A stretch of 64,000 bases of DNA, taken from Channallabes apus (Eukaryota; Chordata; Actinopteri; Siluriformes; Clariidae). The notes under the pieces are model-generated. The model searched no databases and was not told the origin of the DNA. It worked only from the letters and a program-made list of their open reading frames with translations. Location of the stretch: contig CM060106.1 in NCBI GenBank assembly GCA_030522415.1, forward strand, positions 28,168,985 to 28,232,984, read 5' to 3'. The stretch's first letter is position 1. Each line of letters begins with the position of its first letter. Shown here piece after piece: positions 38,678 to 51,190 of this stretch. Position numbers and translations under genes: made by a program.

Positions 38678-38880
38678 TTGTGATTGCTTTTTTTTCTGGT
38701 CATATTGACTCCTACATAATTTGACGGCTGCCTGCAAGCATTAAATAAAAAGTGTTGACTGTTTTACGGTGATACACATCTCAAATGGACATGTGTGATC
38801 TTGCTCAACTGATGTCTTACACTCAACGTCATCGCCAGGTGAATTGAATAACATTGATTATCCATTAAATATCAGTAAAC
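38095..38880. other. Spacer with a long (GT)n
   Basis: Intergenic DNA between two transposon remnants. A (GT)n microsatellite of about 60 bp lies at 38614-38674. No gene was seen. Confidence 0.6.
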
Positions 38881-39605
38881 TGGTGACAGGATCATGGGCG
38901 CTCAAGGCTCATCTATGCCAAAGGCTAGCCTGTCTGGTCCGATCCCACAGAAATGCCAATGGAGGACAACTTGCTGAAAAAACTTAAAGCTGCCCATGAT
39001 AGAAATGTATCAGAACACCCATTGCATCACATCCTGCTGTGTATGAGGGGTTTTACAGGCAAATAGTTTAGTTGATCTGTCTTACACATTTCCTAGATCA
39101 AGCATCCTGGGATGCACCAAGCAAGTCCATGCTGACAAGCAAGTCCATTCCATGGAAGAAATCCACCTGTTAACGTACCGGTAGAAGACATTACAGCACA
39201 CACCCAGAAGTTTGATAGAGCTATGCCGAGAGGAGCCAGAGCTACCCTACAGAGTAACCTACAGTACACGGGCCTCCGAGTGGCACAGTGTTAAAATGCT
39301 CGGCCTATCATCCGGAGATCAGTGGTTCGGTTCCCGGGTGATGCTGTAACCTCTCGCAGCCGGAGGTCTAGAGAGAGCTGATTGCAGTCGGCTGGCGTCA
39401 TGTGGTTCGGAGGAAACGCGTGATAGTCTTTGGCCCTCCCGACAGAGTGGTAGCAGTAGCCTTAATGTGGGAGCCCCCTAGTGACGGGGAGGAATTGGAC
39501 AGGAGGGAGAAAATCGGGGAGGAAAAAAAAAATAATAATAATAATAAAAAAAGGGAACCTACACAATATTGGCCTTAATGTTTTTTAATGTTATGGCTGA
39601 TCAGT
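38880..39605 (+). mobile_element. Tc1-family remnant interrupted by SINE-B
   Basis: The left half has 'gaggacaacttgctgaaaaa' and 'gtatcagaacacccattgca'; the right end reads 'gggaacctacacaatattgg ... aatgttatggctgatcagtg', which I recognise as the start and end of a fish Tc1-type transposase/3' UTR. A tRNA-headed SINE occupies about 39268-39550. No intact frame remains. Confidence 0.6.
39268..39550 (+). mobile_element. SINE-B (tRNA-headed) copy
   Basis: The head 'gcctccgagtggcacagtgt' with B-box 'ggttcggttcccgg' is followed by 'tctagagagagctgattgca' and an A-rich/(AAT)n tail. The word AACCTACA is repeated on each side and is the probable target duplication. The copy at 53386 belongs to the same family. 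Confidence 0.75.
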
Positions 39606-39836
39606 GTATGTGTGTACATATACAGTATACTGTACATACAAAGTTCAATGAATTAGAATATTTTTTTTTTTTTTTTTTTTTTTACAAACCTTATATGATT
39701 TTATATTGCAAATACTTCCCTGTTTCCTTTTTAAACACCATATTGAGTGAAATGCAAAAATGAACAAATTATAGTAGTTATTAAATCAGCATAAGGAAAA
39801 CTCTTGCCGTTTAATCACTTTATCATAAAAAGAAAT

Positions 39837-40198
39837 TCATTCATTCATTTTCTATACCGCTTAATCCTGTGTTCAGGGTCGCGGGGGACCTGGAGCCTAT
39901 CCCAGGAGACTTCGGGCACTAGGCGGGGTACACCCTGGACAGGGTGCCAATCCATCGCAGGGCACACACACATACACACACTCACACACTACGGGCAATT
40001 TAGGAACACCAATTAGCCTAACCTGCATATCTTTGGACTGTGGGAGGAAACCGGAGTACCCGGAGGAAACCCACCAAGCACGGGGAGAACATGCAAACTC
40101 CATGCACACAGAGACGGGAATCGAGCCTGGCCGGGGAATCGAACCCAGACCCTGGAGGTGCAAGGCGACAGTGCTAACCACTACACCACCGCGCCGCC
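39837..40198 (-). mobile_element. Full-length SINE-A with a 14-bp duplication and doubled B-box
   Basis: It runs from a (TTCA)n tail at the left to the tRNA-like head at the right ('actacaccaccgcgccgcc'). TCATAAAAAGAAAT is duplicated exactly at 39823-39836 and 40199-40212. The B-box region is doubled ('gggaatcgagcctgg' then 'gggaatcgaaccc'), as in the 20431 copy. Confidence 0.93.
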
Positions 40199-40499
40199 TC
40201 ATAAAAAGAAATAAAACAAGAAAAGTATACAGTACCATCAGTGGTACTAAAACCAAACTGTATTTTTTATTTATTTCTGATATTTACGGCATTTGATATT
40301 TTTGTGGATAAATTGTGTCTTAGTATATGTAGCACATATAGTCCACAAAGTGGCAGCATAGTGTAGCACTAGGATAATCTTGGATTTATTTTTTTGTTTT
40401 TAATTCTAGACAATACTGGAGATTTCAAAACTATGAAATGACACATATGGCATTAATTAAGTAAGAACAACAACAACAACAACATCACCAACAGTCAGT

Positions 40500-40877
40500 T
40501 GCTCTGAAATAGTTCTTGCAAGAGCAGTACTGTGAAGTGCATTTGTAAAACCCATCAAGCACTATGATGAAACTGGCTCTCATAAAGACCGTCCCAGGAA
40601 AGCAAAACCAAAACTTACCTCTGCTGCAGAGGAAAAGTTCATTTAGAGTCACCAGCCTAAATAATCACTAATTAACAAACAGCACCTCAGATTAGAGGCG
40701 TTATGAAAGCTTTACAGAGCATAAGTAGCCGATACATCTCAATATTAGCTGTTCAAAGGAGATTATTGCATATTTTGGACACCTTCAGCATTGTTTTATA
40801 ATGTAAAAAGAAATCAAAATCAATGGAATTGCCATAGAATTAAAAGGTGTGTCCACACTTTTGACTGCTGGTGTACC
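40500..40877 (+). mobile_element. Internally deleted Tc1-like fragment
   Basis: It retains pieces of the transposase N-terminal region ('gctatgatgaaactggctct', 'ttacctctgctgcagaggaa') and ends 'ggtgtgtccacacttttgac', a fish Tc1 terminal-repeat wording. The left terminal repeat was not located. Confidence 0.6.
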
Positions 40878-40879
40878 TA

Positions 40880-43800
40880 TTTACTAAAACAAAGATGCTG
40901 TTAAGATATAACAGTTGAATCAATTACACTGTAATGCAAATCCTTATTATGAACTACCTATGTTTTATTTTTTTTTTATGTCATGTTAATTTTCAGAATC
41001 TGAATACTTGAATAGACATAATGGTGCATATTAGCCGGATGATATTAGAAGGGTGACTGGAAACCTGTCAATTAAAATATTTATCAATAAATTAACAACA
41101 AAATTATCTATGCATTATATCATAAAGACTGGACAACATAATCAGAATCATTACACTAAAAGACAGATAATTTTCTAATTTCAACGTTTTTGATGAATAA
41201 AATTAGTGAAATTTCTTGAATATCCCTTGCAGCCTCAATGTTTTAGTGCTTGTAAGACAAACCTTTATTGATTTCTTTATTTTCTTCTTTCATCTTATTG
41301 TCTATGGCTTTGCTCATTTATTTAACTTCAAGTGTCTTCTACATGGTTATTAATGGGATGTTCGAATGCCTGTTCATCAACATTTATATATTGATGGATG
41401 ATTTCCGTAGTGGTGAAAGATTCTGAAATATTGATCAGGAAAGCCGAAGGGAAAACTCTCTAACTCGAGTGGAAGTTTGAACATATCAAACTATTTATTT
41501 GCATCATTTTGCTTATTACTGTATGTGAAGGTTTCTGCAATTAAATTTGTTTCCTACAGCTAAATATTATTGAAAGCTTTTCTTAAAACCTACCTGAACA
41601 TCGAATAGATTAGACATGCAGTGATAGATTGCTGTACGGTTTTCATTCATTATATTTAATGGTTATGAAACCCTCAACGTATATTATCATCTTAGAATAT
41701 AATTATTGTCACTGTTAGTATGGGATGTAAGCAATTTACTATATTTATTAGAGAGAGTGTTACAAACCAAGCTATGAACTGATGTACGTGGAATGCTACC
41801 TTCAGCCCCAAGTTTATTAAGAAAAACATATATATCAAATATATATATATACATAGATTAATAATTAATCAAAACTTTCTTTATTTGGTGGCTTAATACA
41901 AGTCAGCCAAACACATCTACTGCAGCTTATGCAGTGTCACATGGTGCACTCAGAAACAAGGTCGTATTTGCTAATGGCATTGAGGAGAGTCAAAGCCATT
42001 AGTCTTACCCAAATCGAATGGCCGATAGGTGGCTTCCACGCCGTTCTCTTTTCTTTTGCACCATGAATAATATATTTTATGCATGAGATGAAAGTCCTGA
42101 ATCTGATGGACATAAACATGATTAAAGAGAAGTTTTTAATGAGACTCTAGGCCATAGGAATGCAAATGAAAAAGATATAGACTGAATATATATTCATTCT
42201 AAGGTAAAGCAAAGAAATCTCTTATAGTCTGCATTAAGACAATATATTCAGATCCGCATAAATACCATGCTGTATATTTCAGTGCTATGTACTGTAGAAA
42301 CACTCCAAACTTCATATTCATTAGGACAAACAGACAGTTGTAGTATTTTTCTCATTTGAAAGATGAAAGAATAATCTTTAGCAGCAGACACTGTTAGAAC
42401 AGACACTTTTTTGTTTCAAACTAGTTTTTTTTTGCATTTGATGTCAAGTTGGCACATATTTACCTATAAAAACATTTAATACATCAAAACTTTCCCAATA
42501 ATTGATAATTTTTTATTAAATATCAATGTATAATGACACTGACGCACAAACTCCGAATCATGCCACTGTTTAGGCACTTCTGTTGATTTCAGTTTCTCTG
42601 TATAATTTTAAACAGTACATAAATTATGCAAAAGGGTATCTCGGGGGAATAATTAAACGCCCTAGTATCATTAAGTCATGAGCGGTTGCACTCAGCCATT
42701 CAGGCTAACATTAGAACCACTCGTAGCTATGATTGTACATATATTATAGAAAAATGCATAATTATAAAATGTTTTCTTGTGTTATGGTTAAACCTAGACA
42801 GATTTGTGTTTTAATAATAGATGAATGTGTCAAATCAAAGCATCAGTCCGGTGCTTTAATACCTCGATTTCATTTTAAAGTTAGGAACAGAACAGCTTTG
42901 GTAATTTAATAATTCTGCCAAATGAGTCCACTGGATCCACTCTGTTTAGTACCTCAAGAATTGCTATAGTTTGTTAAGCCACAACAAAGTCACTTGCACT
43001 CAAATAACTAAACAGCAGGCTTGAACACAGCTTATGTGAATCTCTATATTCAAGAACCTGTTATGGTGAGATTTATGGTTTCATTTGGTTCAGACTGCAT
43101 GTTTTCTCATTAACGTCGCTGATCTTACTAATTGGTGAAGGGTGAGAAAGTGTACAATTATACGCTTTATATCCATGCCCTCGGGGTTCCTGGTGATAAA
43201 CATTAACGAAGTTGGAAAAAAAAACATAAACCTTAATGTCCAGCATGCATCACTCTTGGGTTTAACTGGAAAGATTCAGTATTGTATTGATTAGTTTATT
43301 TATGGCTAACTGTGGACAAATTAACTAAAGTCATTTTAAAAGTTTATTGACTTCTAAAGATTTGCTACACATTTGTCTACAGCATATGCATCTGGAGTGA
43401 CTGTTATTGTTAAATCGTCTTATTTCAGGACGAGTATTTTTCAGCCTTCGGAGAGCAGTTGTGTAGATTTGACAGGGTACATCGATAAATATTCGTCAGT
43501 ATTGTCCAGGCAACTGCTCAAACAACGTCTCATTAACATCTAATTGACCAATCAATGACTGACTCTTGGGATGCTCATCCTTGGCACCTAAACCAATGCG
43601 CTACACACTATATACTGCAGTATGCTTCTTTATGATGTGCTCAGAAGATGTCCTAAAGCAGAATGTTGTTTCAGCAGTTTCACCAATAGTGCCTTTAAGG
43701 GAATATAATAGGTTTTTTCCCCATGCATTAATAATTGTGTCTATATATCTAATGGGAAAGGTTCAAAAACCACCATAAATACATTAGAAGAAAGACACAT

Positions 43801-44040
43801 TGATAAAGACATTTAAGAGAGTGTTAAATGAGAGCACAAGTTTATTGTGGAAAATAATTTATCACATGGGCCATTACATGATATGAGTTAATTAATATTG
43901 TTCTGTAACAATAAAACAGCATAGCTACACAATTGCAAACACTAAAAGACAACATGCATTCTACATTAAAAACATTTAAAATGCTAAATATATTTTAATG
44001 TCTCATTTTAACTAAAATTTCCAAATTTCCATTTTCAATT
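40880..44040. other. Gene-free AT-rich spacer
   Basis: About 3.2 kb downstream of the second cart gene. It contains only short chance open frames. No conserved protein, RNA or repeat was recognised. Confidence 0.45.
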
Positions 44041-44302
44041 ATGTACACACTTTGAACAGTTTTGCTTCTTAGATGTACCTTTCATCATATGAGAATAAAG
44101 TGTTAAGGAACAGGCATATTTGCTGTAAATATATAAGAAATATGAGTTAGGATGCTAATATTTATGCATATCATGCTTCTTAGTTCAGTACAGATAAAAT
44201 CCTTACACGCTTACTAAAAGAAATGCATTTGTGTGTGCGTGTGTGTGAGATCATGTTGGTGAACATGCTGAAATGAGAACTCAAGACAGCTCTCCGAGTT
44301 CC

Positions 44303-44683
44303 TCAGATACACTTTAGCAGGAATGAGTTGCAGTAAGAGCCTCGGCCACATTCACACAGCTGCCCGAAGCGAGGACCAAACCTCATTGCACAGCGGGAGC
44401 CCACTGCACACTGAGGAACCAAAAGAAAAAAAATCCAATTCTTTATTAATACACAAACATATACTGTATTGCATGAAAATGATTCAAAAAGATGAAAAAA
44501 TGAAACAGGACATCTATATAAAAATCTATACATCTTTAGAAGGCTTACAATAATGACAGCACGATTAACAAATGTAAAATTGGGAAAATATAACACCTCT
44601 TGGTAGATTATCATTTGGTCTGGGGAATGTCTTAACGTTAAATTTCCAAATTTGGTTAATACATATAAAACAATAGATAATAC

Positions 44684-44730
<47 letters not shown>

Positions 44731-45478
44731 GAGTCACATTTAGAGCCACTTTTCTTTTTTTTTTTCTTTCTTTCTTTCTTTTTTATTTAATAGAAATAAT
44801 GGTCACTCCAATGTCTCTAAAAGAGTATACGTTTTGCATTTGATGACAATTAAAATAGCTGGGAGTTATGTATTCCTTCTTATACAGTATGTATGCTAAT
44901 GTCCATTGTAGTAGGTTATATCTAACAAGCTCAAAGTTTACTAATCAACTGTATTATGCTTAAAGGGGTGTTATAAGAAGAAGAATGAGGAAGGGGGAGA
45001 AAAAAATTACCGTTGGAATGACGCGTTTCTCTGTTGACGGAAATCTGTTCTGAAGCCTCGACAGAAGATCCTCCATCACTTCAACCTATGCAAATGAAAA
45101 ACCAAAAAAAAAGTTGCTCAGGCATTTCAATCCCTGTGCATTCCCTTACTTTAAATAAGTATGTAATGTATTACATCCTGTAAATGAGCAAAAAAGTGAT
45201 TACTATGAATATTCACTTAAAGTTTGTGCAAATGAGTAACATACTGTATCATGCAAATATGCTGTATATTTTTAAGATCCAGACTTCTCCACTAAATACA
45301 TGATCCTGATGCTGACACTAAATACATGATCTGTATTTGTACGTACCATCTTCTCGTTAGGGTTTACATCAGAGTTCTGCAAATCCTCTTCAGGTATCTC
45401 AGATAAATGTTGTCCATTGCATGTGATGAAAGACAGAGTGATGAGTAGCACACAGATCACAATCCCTGAGCTCTCCAT
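44303..45478 (-). CDS. cartpt: CART prepropeptide (gene 2), 104 aa, divergent
   Basis: Second CART-family neuropeptide precursor. Exons: 45347-45478, 45011-45085, 44303-44410, 315 nt, phase 0 at both junctions. Exon 3 is 108 nt, the same as in gene 1. The signal peptide is residues 1-22 (MESSGIVICVLLITLSFITCNG). The middle exon is shorter than in gene 1 (25 against 28 codons) and keeps one dibasic site, TEKR, four residues before the first cysteine. The upstream KR of gene 1 is NR here. Six cysteines are kept (CAVGSRC, LCEC, YC, KC), ending LLKCI. ATG 45478 is preferred over an in-frame upstream ATG at 45523 because the latter adds a run of cysteines from a CAG repeat and spoils the signal peptide. 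The exact paralogue is not assigned. Confidence 0.92.
44676..44787. repeat. (ATT)n and T/TTTC tracts in cart gene 2 intron 2
   Basis: A trinucleotide ATT run at about 44690-44730 is followed by a pyrimidine tract. Intronic, with no other content noticed. Confidence 0.85.
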
Positions 45479-45558
45479 GGTTCTGAGACAGCAGCAGCAG
45501 CAGCAGCAGGGATGAGGAAACAAACTGGATGGCAGTTTCTCTCAAAACCAGAGCTAGC

Positions 45559-45564
45559 TTTATA
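45559..45564 (-). promoter_or_regulatory. TATA box of cart gene 2
   Basis: The minus strand reads TATAAA about 81 bp upstream of the chosen start codon. Its presence in both cart genes supports a conserved core-promoter layout. Confidence 0.6.
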
Positions 45565-45599
45565 ACCAGATATGTCCTGCCCTCTAGGCTGGGCAATAA

Positions 45600-47443
45600 A
45601 CCCAAATGTCCCACCCCTCAGGTTTGTTAAGGGGTTTTTAATAAATAAAACTGTTGTTGTTTTTTTCCTTGTGAGACACTCACAGATCTGTAGGGGATAA
45701 AAAAAAAATCTGCATACACTTCACTAAAACTAAGAGCTTTTAGTAATTAGAAACAAAATGACAAAATAAATCATAGCCAACTCTTTAGTTGAATAAAACA
45801 TGGAATGACAACATTTGTATGGGAATAGTGTGTTAAATTTAATACAAATTATTTTTTTTTCATAAACCAGAGTTACAGCTAAGTATTTTACATACTACAT
45901 TATTTATTAGTTTCCAATAAGGAAGTAAATAATATTTGATTAAACAATACCTTTTGGTGACTTGATAAAACACCCCATGAGGAATTAAACCCATACCCTG
46001 ATGGATGGTTTGTGTCACACAGTGACTTTAACTGTGTGAATCTCAAGGCATTGCTCTCTGAATTCCAACAACATATATACTTTATATCAGGAAGAGCAAA
46101 CGTGGTTGTTGGCACATTTTCACGAAGAATGCAAATAATTTTAACTCCACCACATTAGAGGAGTACACAGCATTACTGACTAGCAAGGGAATTGATGACA
46201 TCACAGTCTCGAAGACCAACAGCACCACACTCTCCAAAAGCATGCTTATTGACTCCCATTTCCAGGACAGGACTGCTACAAGACACAGTGCATGTGGTCC
46301 ATGTTGCAACCACATCCTTTTTTGCTGCTCAGGCACCATCAGGAGGTGACATCACACACTCGGAGGAATGCGCTATCTGCTAGTGTGAGCTGCGGTGGAC
46401 AGAAATACTTTGCACAAATGACAGGAATACACACAAAGCAAGAAACTCATTTACACCTACATACAATCCAGAACAGATGATGTACCTACCAAACCACACC
46501 TTAAACTGAACAAAACCCAAATGTAATAATTTGCAAAAAGTTCTCTTTGTCAGTAGCTTTAATATCTATTTGGTACTTGATATTAATCAGTTAATTATGT
46601 TTTAGAATTTTGGAACGAGAAATGCTCCAGCCTTATAAAATCGCAAAAACCTGTAAGTCAAGGGGTTCTCCCCATGCCAAACTGTTATCTTTTTGTCTTC
46701 ATAACTTAGCCTCGGGATCGCTACCCCAGGCTCGAATGACGCTGAGCTTTCTTTTTCTCTTTAGCAAATTCACTTTGCCACTGCATAGGTCACACCTAAT
46801 GACAAATCATACATAACATCATTTTGATCAACTTAATACTTTACTGTGGGTGAATTTTAAGTTTGTGCAACATTATTTTTTATACCGTAAGTCCTAAAAG
46901 ATAATTACATTTCTTTGGTATTGCAACACACTGTTTAGAAATTGACAGATATTTGCCTTTTATTATGACATACTATTTAGACAAGAAATTTTCTTTTTTG
47001 AGAAATGTCTCTAATTTTACATGTTATTGCTGAGATTTGTAGATTTTAGATAAAAGACCCCTATTAATTTTTCATTGCTTCTTTTTATCGTAGGTGACAC
47101 TTGATGTCAAGTTTAGGTTTATTAATTAAACAAAAAATAAAGGCAACATTTGATTCCAGCACATGATGGGATAACAGGACAGTTTAAAAAATGTACAGGA
47201 AATAATAATAATAATAATAATAATATATATGCCCAAATAACAATGAGCGGGCCCAAGCACATTGCGCCATTGCCTCCTGGGTGCACATACAGTACAACCT
47301 GTGTGTCATTTGAGTGTGTTAAGACCTACAAAAAGCCATCACGGCCCAGGTGCACCGCACAACTTGCACACCTCACACAATATAACGTCATAGGGCTGAT
47401 GTCAGCTTGGGCCTTAAATATTTGTCACGTCAACCGTATGTGT

Positions 47444-47477
<34 letters not shown>

Positions 47478-47558
47478 TGAGAGATGCAAGTGTTTGTGTT
47501 AACATTTGTGATGTGTGTTTAGAATTGGAAGAATTTTATGTTAAGACCTCCACAAAGG

Positions 47559-47591
<33 letters not shown>

Positions 47592-48780
47592 TGAGAGATG
47601 TGACTGTGTGAGTGTTAACATTTCTGATGTGTGTGATATGAGTGTGTTTATGCGTGTCTGTTTGTGTATGAGTGAGAGAGAGGTGTGAGTGTGTATGTGT
47701 GATATGAGTGTGTGTGTGTTAACATTTGTGATGTGTACGTGTGTAGAATAAGCTGCAGATGCTGGAAAAAAGCATCACACTATGAACTCAGCATAAGTTT
47801 AAGGCACACAATTTTATATAAAAGGATTTTTAAAAAACCCTTGTGTGCGTTTTGGAAAACGACCCAAAATAACTGACTTCCCGTTGAGTTGAGCCCAGGA
47901 CATGCAGTGCGAAAGTTTACAGAGTTTCATTTGCATATGTGCAAGTTTGTATGAGCTAGGCAGCAGATTCTCATGTCAGGACCCCTGAGAGCCCCCGGGG
48001 CACATGACTCTCAGGCATCCTATTGGCAGCAGATTCCAACCTGTCGGCCAATTTTCAAGAGTTTGAGCATGTTAAGTCCCCCAAAAGCCCAAAAGCATGG
48101 GGGAAAAAAATCCTTAGGAAAACAAGAGGGTCCTGCACACCCTACAGTGCTTGGGCCCTAATAATAATAATAAAATTATAAAACAATTGCATTTGCAAGC
48201 ATTGTGGAAATAAGACAAGACCCTGATTTGTGTACCATGAGGAGACAACCCTCATTTCTTTTTCTCCACTTCCAGTACTTTCCTTGCAATCACTGTTTAC
48301 TTGTCTACGTCATTGTATGTCTACTTTTTATGCTAGAATGACTTGCTAGACATTTGTAGAAACAATCATTCCACCTGAAAAAAAAAAAAAAACCTTCCCA
48401 GTGTTTGATGATACTTACTAGCCTAGTAACCCCAGTGTAAGGATCTATCCTTTGTAGACTACAAAGCACTATTGTAAGTCGCTGTGGATAAGAGTGTCTG
48501 CCCAATGCCTAAATGTGAATGTACTGTATATTCTAACAGAGTATGTTCACATATAATCTTGAAATATTTATTATGCTATTCCACAAACAAAAGTCGAGAT
48601 AATTCAAATAAATCAAACTTTTTTCTAAATGCTACACATTCTTGAATCTTTACTCTCAAAGGAGACACTTTGTCTTTACTCTTAAAAAAATAAATTAACA
48701 GACGCTATTCAATTGTTACATTTTTCTCTCTTCTAGGGGTTAGGGAAAAAGGTGCAACAATAAAAAAAAAAAAAAAAAGG
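45600..48780. other. Gene-free spacer with TG-rich low-complexity DNA
   Basis: Upstream of cart gene 2. Interrupted (GT)n/(GA)n tracts occupy about 47440-47760, and (AAT)n runs occur at 47200 and 48160. A short SINE-C tail lies at about 48470-48530 ('taagtcgctgtggataagag'). Open frames here translate low-complexity sequence. No gene was recognised. Confidence 0.5.
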
Positions 48781-49014
48781 TTTTGGAGATCATCACTCCT
48801 GGGGGGTGTTCCAGAAAGCTTGGTTAACTTACCATTTGGTTAATCTTAACCTCTGGGTTGATTAACCCCAAACCCGCGTACCGCGGTATGTATGTCGGTT
48901 CCAAAACACCAGATAAGATTAAGTTTAATCTCCCCTACTGGTTACCCGGATTTAGTGCGCGTGCATGGTGCATTCATAAAGACATTTTCAATTGATCGAC
49001 GATTTCACGAGTCA

Positions 49015-49178
49015 AAATGGAACATCAAAGTGAAAAAAGAGAGCGTCATACTTCACAGAGGTTTTAATGCGCGCATATGAGGAATTTAAGCCAATAATAA
49101 TGAAAAAAAAAAAACAATATGGCTGCATCGGCTAAAGAAAGAGAGTTGACTTGGCAAAAAATAAAAGACAGAGTAAAT
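49015..49178 (+). pseudogene. Harbinger Myb/SANT-like DNA-binding protein, broken
   Basis: It starts MEHQSEKRERHTSQRF at 49016. After a frameshift it continues as LMRAYEEFKPIIMKK and then, in another frame, MAASAKERELTWQKIKDRVN, matching the trihelix/SANT-like domain encoded by Harbinger elements. The domain stops where the LINE fragment begins. A possible C-terminal piece (LSIKKATLEIELLEHHLK) appears after the LINE at about 50560-50615. Confidence 0.6.
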
Positions 49179-50448
49179 GTCTCGATGCGGAGAAGCAGCG
49201 GCTCTACTCTGAGCCCCTCCCGGATGACTGAGCTTCTCACCCTATCTCTAAGGGACAGCCCAGACACCCTGCGGAGGAAACTCATTTCGGCCGCTTGTAT
49301 TCGCGATCTTGTTCTTTCGGTCACTACCCACAGCTCATGACCATAGGTGAGGGTAGGAACGTAGATCGACCGGTAAATTGAGAGCTTTGCCTTTTGGCTC
49401 AGCTCCTTCTTCACCACAACGGACCGATACAGAGCTCGCATCACTGCAGACGCTGCCCCGATCTGCCTGTCGATCTACCGTTCCATTTTACCCTCACTCG
49501 TGAACAAGACCCCGAGATACTTAAACTCCTCCACTTGGGGCAGGATCTCACTCCCAACCCTGAGAGGGCACTACACCCTTTTCCGGCTGAGGACCATGGC
49601 CTCAGATTTGGAGGTGCTGATTCTCATCCCAGCCGCTTCACACTCGGCTGCGATCCGATCCAGTGAGAGCTGTAGGTCACAGGATGATGAGGCCAACAGA
49701 ACAACGTCATCTGCAAAAAGCAGTGACCCAATCCTGAGCCCACCAAACTGTACCCCTTCAACACCCTGGCTGCGCCTAGAAATCCTGTCCATAAAAATTA
49801 TGAACAGGATCGGTGACAAAGGGCAGCCCTGTCGGAGTCCTACTCTCACCGGAAACAGGTCCGACTTACTACCGGCAATGCGGACCAAGCTCCAACACCG
49901 GTTGTACAGGGACCGGACAGCCCTTAACAGGGAATCCGATATCCCATACTCCCGGAGTACCCCCCACAGGACTCCCCGAGGGACACGGTCGAATGCCTTC
50001 TCCAAGTCCACAAAGCACATGTAGACTGGTTGGGCAAACTCCCATGCCCCCTCTAGGACCCTGCTAAGGGTGTAGAGCTGGTCCACTGTTCTGCGACCTG
50101 GACGAAAACCACACTGTTCCTCCTGAATCCGAGGTTCGACTATCCGACGGACCCTCCTTTCCAGGACCCCTGAATAGACTTTTCCGGGGAGGCTGAGGAG
50201 TGTGATCCCTCTGTAGTTGGAGCACACTCTCCGGTCCCCCTTCTTGAAGAGGGGGACCACCACCCCGGTTTGCCAGTCCAGAGGCACTGTCCCCGATGTC
50301 CATGCAATGTTGCAGAGACGTGTCAACCATGACAGCCCTACAACATCCAGAGCCTTGAGGAACTCCGGGCAGATCTCATCAACCCCCGGGGCCCCGCCAT
50401 CACAGAGCTTTTTGAGAATCTTATTTATTTTATTATTTTTAATAATAC
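49179..50448 (-). pseudogene. Non-LTR retrotransposon reverse transcriptase fragment
   Basis: Minus-strand RT reading from GGAPGVDEICPEFLKAL through KKGDRRVCSNYRGITLLS, DLEKAFDRVPRGVLWGVL, GLRQGCPLSPILFIIFMD and the FADD active-site motif (SLLFADDVVLLASSS) to [14 protein letters not shown] and LRRVSGLSLRDRVR. It stays in one frame apart from two in-frame TAG codons, near 49570 (after LSRKRV) and near 49456 (before IDRQIGAAS). The N- and C-terminal ends are missing. AGTAAAT on both sides (49172-49178 and 50449-50455) may be the target duplication. The clade was not determined. Confidence 0.85.
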
Positions 50449-50644
50449 AGTAAATCCTAGTTTCCTTCCTAGTTGCCAGCAAAGGAGCTGTATAAGGTCC
50501 ATCTTCAAAAACAAATATGAAAAAGTGACATGGAGATGGACCTTAAATGGAAGAGAAAAGGCTATCCATTAAAAAAGCCACACTAGAAATTGAATTACTG
50601 GAGCATCACCTTAAGGTGAGAACTTGTGCGTATATTGATCTGTT

Positions 50645-51190
50645 GTAGGGTTGTTACGATTCCGATACTGGTATCGGAAATCCTGCCGATACCACAAAAA
50701 AATCTGGCATCGGAATCTGCGAGTACTTGAGTCCACGTACCGATCCGATACCATTTTCCTAAACATAACCTATTTATGCCCGTTAGCTTTGCTAGCTTAG
50801 CTTACTTACAGAGTGTCACGGCGTGCGCCTGTGATGGGCGTGCGCCCAAATTGATATCGCTCCTCGCTCACTAGTTAGGCGGCCTCCCCCCTCTTTAGGT
50901 ATGTGAAGGAGCAGGGACACAGAATCAGGCAACGGCCCATGAGCTATCGCCGCTAATGATCCCGGCGCTATAAAACACAGCGGGGATTGTAGCTCGGGGT
51001 CTGACTGTTGGCAAACTGGACTTTGTGACGCGGTGGATTTTATGAGAGACAGTGGCACAAGAGCGGGGCGATGTGATGCGCCCCAGAGACTTTAAAAAGG
51101 GGTGCGCCTTTGTAATTTTGACAAATACCATCTTCCATCTCTGTTGTGTGCAAAAATCTGTAGAGGTTCCTCTGGGCCATCTTCTTCAAT
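50645..51190. repeat. Unidentified segment embedded in the Harbinger element
   Basis: It begins 'agggttgttacgattccgat' with repeated 'tatcgg' words and continues into a less AT-rich part with a TATAAAA box at about 50969. The Harbinger transposase homology stops where it begins on the right (after ACVVL near 51195). It is probably an inserted or captured transposon piece. I do not recognise it. Confidence 0.4.

Noticed and set aside
45272..45523. Longer cart gene 2 start at 45523
   Set aside because: The extension adds a run of cysteines from a (CAG)n tract and displaces the signal peptide; ATG 45478 gives a normal prepropeptide start like gene 1.
46192..46480. Short open frames around 46.2-46.5 kb
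   Set aside because: No recognisable domain, no splice pattern and frames on both strands of similar length; treated as chance.
47150..47590. 146-aa open frame
   Set aside because: It translates (AAT)n and (GT)n/(GA)n low-complexity DNA with no domain, splice or codon support.
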